From Ilumatobacteraceae bacterium (GTDB lineage Bacteria > Actinomycetota > Acidimicrobiia > Acidimicrobiales > Ilumatobacteraceae): DNA of 7,846 nt. The notes below the pieces were generated by a model. The model was not told the origin of the DNA, did not search any database, and was given only the letters and a program-made list of their open reading frames with translations. Within the stretch, counting starts at the first letter, position 1. The number at the start of each line of letters is the position of its first letter. Of this stretch, positions 6,175 through 7,846 are shown piece after piece. The stretch is taken from assembly GCA_007117775.1 (NCBI GenBank), contig SKFX01000254.1:1-7846 (forward strand), in the 5' to 3' direction. A program made the position numbers and the translations under genes.

Positions 6175-6806
6175 TCGGTCACCGCATCAGACGCGCGCTG
6201 GTGGTGGTGAGCACCCCGGTCCCTGACTCCTACACCGCGGCGCGCGCCCAGGTGGTGATCGACGGCCTCGAGACCGCCGAGATCGAAGTGCGCGTCCGCG
6301 ATCTCTATGCCGAGGGGTTCGACCCGCATCTCAGCGCCACCGAGCGCCGCGACCACCTCGAGGCCGGCACCGCCGCCGAGATCGCCGACCATGCCACCGA
6401 CCTGTTGTGGTGCGACACCCTGGTCCTGGTCTATCCGACCTGGTGGAGCGCGCAGCCGGCGATGCTCAAGGGCTGGTTCGACCGCGTCTGGGTCTGTGGG
6501 GTGGCCTGGGACCTGCCAGCCGGCGCCAATCGGCTGCGGCCGCGCCTGTCCAATGTGCGTCGCATCGTGGTCGTCACCACCCACGGTTCATCCAAGATCG
6601 TGAACTCGCTGCAGGGTGAGGCCGGTAAACGCACGGTGACGCGCAGCCTGCGCCTGATGTGCAACTGGCGATGCCGCACCTCATGGTGGGCCACCTATTC
6701 GATGGATCGCCTCGATGATGATGATCGGCGGCGGGAACTGCACCACCTGCAGCGCCGTATCGCCCGGTTGGCAGGCCCCAGCGCCGCTCGACGCTCACTG
6801 CGGTGA
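6171..6806 (+). CDS. NAD(P)H-dependent oxidoreductase, flavodoxin-like fold (paralog B)
   Basis: A 211-residue paralog of the preceding gene. It keeps the fold signature YPTWWSAQPAMLKGWFDR (88-105), TTHGSS (136-141) and the shared C-terminal TRSLRLMCNWRCRTSWW (157-173). The flavin phosphate loop is altered: where paralog A has VAHP, this protein has VVSTPVPDSY (12-21), losing the canonical His. ATG 6171 overlaps the upstream stop as ATGA. The frame is open further upstream (to 5802), but that part is a shadow of paralog A. The Shine-Dalgarno is weak (GGGG), so translation probably depends on coupling. The enzymes of this family dimerise with active sites at the interface, so an A-B heterodimer is possible. 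The substrate is unknown. Confidence 0.88.
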   Translation: MIGHRIRRALVVVSTPVPDSYTAARAQVVIDGLETAEIEVRVRDLYAEGFDPHLSATERRDHLEAGTAAEIADHATDLLWCDTLVLVYPTWWSAQPAMLKGWFDRVWVCGVAWDLPAGANRLRPRLSNVRRIVVVTTHGSSKIVNSLQGEAGKRTVTRSLRLMCNWRCRTSWWATYSMDRLDDDDRRRELHHLQRRIARLAGPSAARRSLR

Positions 6807-6816
6807 TACACCGCAG
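6798..6816. terminator. Perfect hairpin at the convergent junction, likely bidirectional terminator
   Basis: CTGCGGTG (6798-6805), loop ATA, CACCGCAG (6809-6816) form a perfect 8-bp stem with a 3-base loop. It spans the stop of paralog B (TGA 6804-6806) and lies four bases past the psuG stop (6820-6822) on the other strand. The symmetry lets it serve both convergent transcripts. There is no T-run, as is common for terminators in high-GC actinobacteria. Confidence 0.65.
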
Positions 6817-6819
6817 CGC

Positions 6820-7719
6820 TCAGTTCGCAAGCGCCACCGCGATCGCGGCTGCGACTGCGGCGTTGTGCTCAGCGAGCGCCAGATTGGCCGGGATGCTGGC
6901 ACCTGAGGTGGCCTCGGCGATACGCGACAAGATGAACGGTGTGACCTGAGCGCCGACGATCCCGGAGCGCTCCGCATCGGCGAGGCTCGCGTCGAGCACC
7001 GCATCGAGATATGCGGCGTCGAGTTCGTCGGCCTCGGGGATCGGCACCGCGACCAGCACTCCGACCCGGTCGCGACCGCGCGCCAGATGGATCGCTGCGA
7101 CCTCTGATGCGCTCTCGACGCGATGGGGCACCGCATGACCCGATGAACGGGTGTAGAACGCCGGGAAATCATCATGGCGCCATCCGAGCACCGCGACACC
7201 GGCGGTCTCGAGGTATTCGAGTGTGCGACCGAGATCCAAGAACGCCTTGGCACCGGCGCATACCGTGATCACCGGATGGTTGGCGAGCGCATCGAGATCG
7301 GCGCTGATGTCACCGGTGATCTCCGCACCACGGTGCACCCCACCGATCCCGCCGGTCGCGAAGACCCCGACACCGGCGGCCGCTGCGAGCGCGACCGCGG
7401 CCGACACCGTGGTAGCACCGATCGGCCAGCGTTGGGCGATGGCGACCCCGAGATCGCGTTCGGCCATCTTGCGCGCCGGCCCGCAGATCAGGTCGTGTTC
7501 ATCGGGTTCGATCCCGACGCGCGCCACACCGTCGATGACCGCGGTCACCGCCGGCACCGCACCGGCATCGCGCACCGCCCGACAGCAGCGCTCGAGGGCA
7601 TCGCGGTTATGCGGCGAGGGCAGGCCGAGATGGGAGAAGATCGTGGATTCGAGCGCCACCACGGGGCCCGAGGCCCCGAGCGCGTCGGCCACCTCTGAGG
7701 ACAGCACCGGTATCAGCAC
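6820..7719 (-). CDS. psuG: Pseudouridine-5'-phosphate glycosidase (PsuG/IndA family)
   Basis: A cytoplasmic enzyme that reversibly splits the C-C glycosidic bond of pseudouridine 5'-phosphate into uracil and ribose 5-phosphate, usually Mn-dependent. With GTG 7719 as start it has 299 residues, close to the roughly 300 of the family. The active-site residues I recall from E. coli PsuG all have counterparts at a steady offset: Glu24 (VVALEST), Lys84 (RKMAERDL), His129 (GGIGGVHRG), the imine-forming Lys158 (CAGAKAFLDL) and Asn279 (IPANLAL). GATTVSAA (101-108) and DISADL (137-142) are also family motifs. An in-frame ATG at 7761 would add 14 residues lying within the upstream methyltransferase gene, so GTG 7719, four bases after that stop, is preferred. 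No psuK kinase gene is visible in the window; it could lie elsewhere. Confidence 0.95.
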   Translation of the reverse strand: MLIPVLSSEVADALGASGPVVALESTIFSHLGLPSPHNRDALERCCRAVRDAGAVPAVTAVIDGVARVGIEPDEHDLICGPARKMAERDLGVAIAQRWPIGATTVSAAVALAAAAGVGVFATGGIGGVHRGAEITGDISADLDALANHPVITVCAGAKAFLDLGRTLEYLETAGVAVLGWRHDDFPAFYTRSSGHAVPHRVESASEVAAIHLARGRDRVGVLVAVPIPEADELDAAYLDAVLDASLADAERSGIVGAQVTPFILSRIAEATSGASIPANLALAEHNAAVAAAIAVALAN

Positions 7720-7723
7720 CGGC

Positions 7724-7846
7724 TCAGTCTGGCAGGTGGTCGATCGCCTCGGTGCTCGCATGCACCAGCCGGGTCACCATCTCGAGATGGTGGGTCTGGG
7801 GGAACAGGTCCAGCACCCGCACCTCATCGACTCGGTAGCCGGCCTC
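7724..7846 (-). CDS. C-terminal end of an RNA (uracil-5-)-methyltransferase, TrmA/RlmD type (partial)
   Basis: The minus strand from the window edge encodes 40 residues to TGA 7724-7726, in one open frame. The segment GYRVDEVRVLDLFPQTHHLE is the diagnostic C-terminus of class I SAM-dependent m5U methyltransferases of tRNA and 23S rRNA (TrmA, RlmC, RlmD), which end in a GY...V.D.FPQT.H.E motif. The catalytic core lies outside the window, so the target RNA cannot be told. It sits four bases upstream of the psuG start on the same strand, so the two are probably co-transcribed. Confidence 0.85.
   Translation of the reverse strand, partial: EAGYRVDEVRVLDLFPQTHHLEMVTRLVHASTEAIDHLPD

Overview
The window comes from a high-GC, actinobacterial-type genome. 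Strong GC bias at third codon positions, GTG starts, ATGA/GTGA overlaps between genes, a lysine/alanine-rich histone-H1-like tail and apparent leaderless starts all fit Actinomycetota. A deep lineage such as Acidimicrobiia is my guess; the sequence alone does not prove it. I see no rRNA or tRNA gene, CRISPR array, insertion sequence or phage gene, and coding density is very high.

Layout from left to right. (1) A membrane-anchored neutral zinc metallopeptidase (21-911, +) converges on (2) a minus-strand gene (959-1723) for a helical protein ending in fifteen five-residue K/A repeats, resembling histone H1, HBHA or PhaF tails. (3) A 141-147 bp divergent promoter region separates that gene from a plus-strand membrane module: an NfeD-family ClpP-class membrane serine protease (1871-3307), the flotillin-like scaffold FloA (3341-4294) and a small basic Arg/Pro-rich protein (4291-4638). 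(4) After a 64 bp gap comes a second plus-strand operon: a TauE/SafE-type transporter (4703-5491) and two tandem paralogous flavodoxin-fold NAD(P)H oxidoreductases (5488-6174 and 6171-6806), all joined by ATGA overlaps. (5) A perfect 8-bp-stem hairpin lies at the convergent junction with two minus-strand genes: psuG, pseudouridine-5'-phosphate glycosidase (6820-7719), and upstream of it the 3' end of an RNA m5U methyltransferase (7724-7846), cut by the window edge.

The best-understood unit is NfeD-FloA. In Bacillus the same pair (YqeZ-YqfA) builds flotillin membrane microdomains. Here the NfeD protein appears to lack the usual C-terminal OB-fold and carries a His-rich tail instead, and the third gene is an uncharacterised small basic protein that is probably co-translated with floA. 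The transporter and oxidoreductase operon looks like anion export or import coupled to flavin redox chemistry, but the substrate is not visible. psuG behind an RNA methyltransferase gene is a possible RNA-modification and modified-nucleotide salvage pairing.

Translation-start signals fall into two classes. Most genes inside operons have Shine-Dalgarno motifs. The three genes that begin a transcription unit (the H1-like gene, nfeD and the transporter gene) have none, and instead carry a TANNNT -10-like hexamer 7-8 nt before the start codon, as expected for leaderless transcripts.
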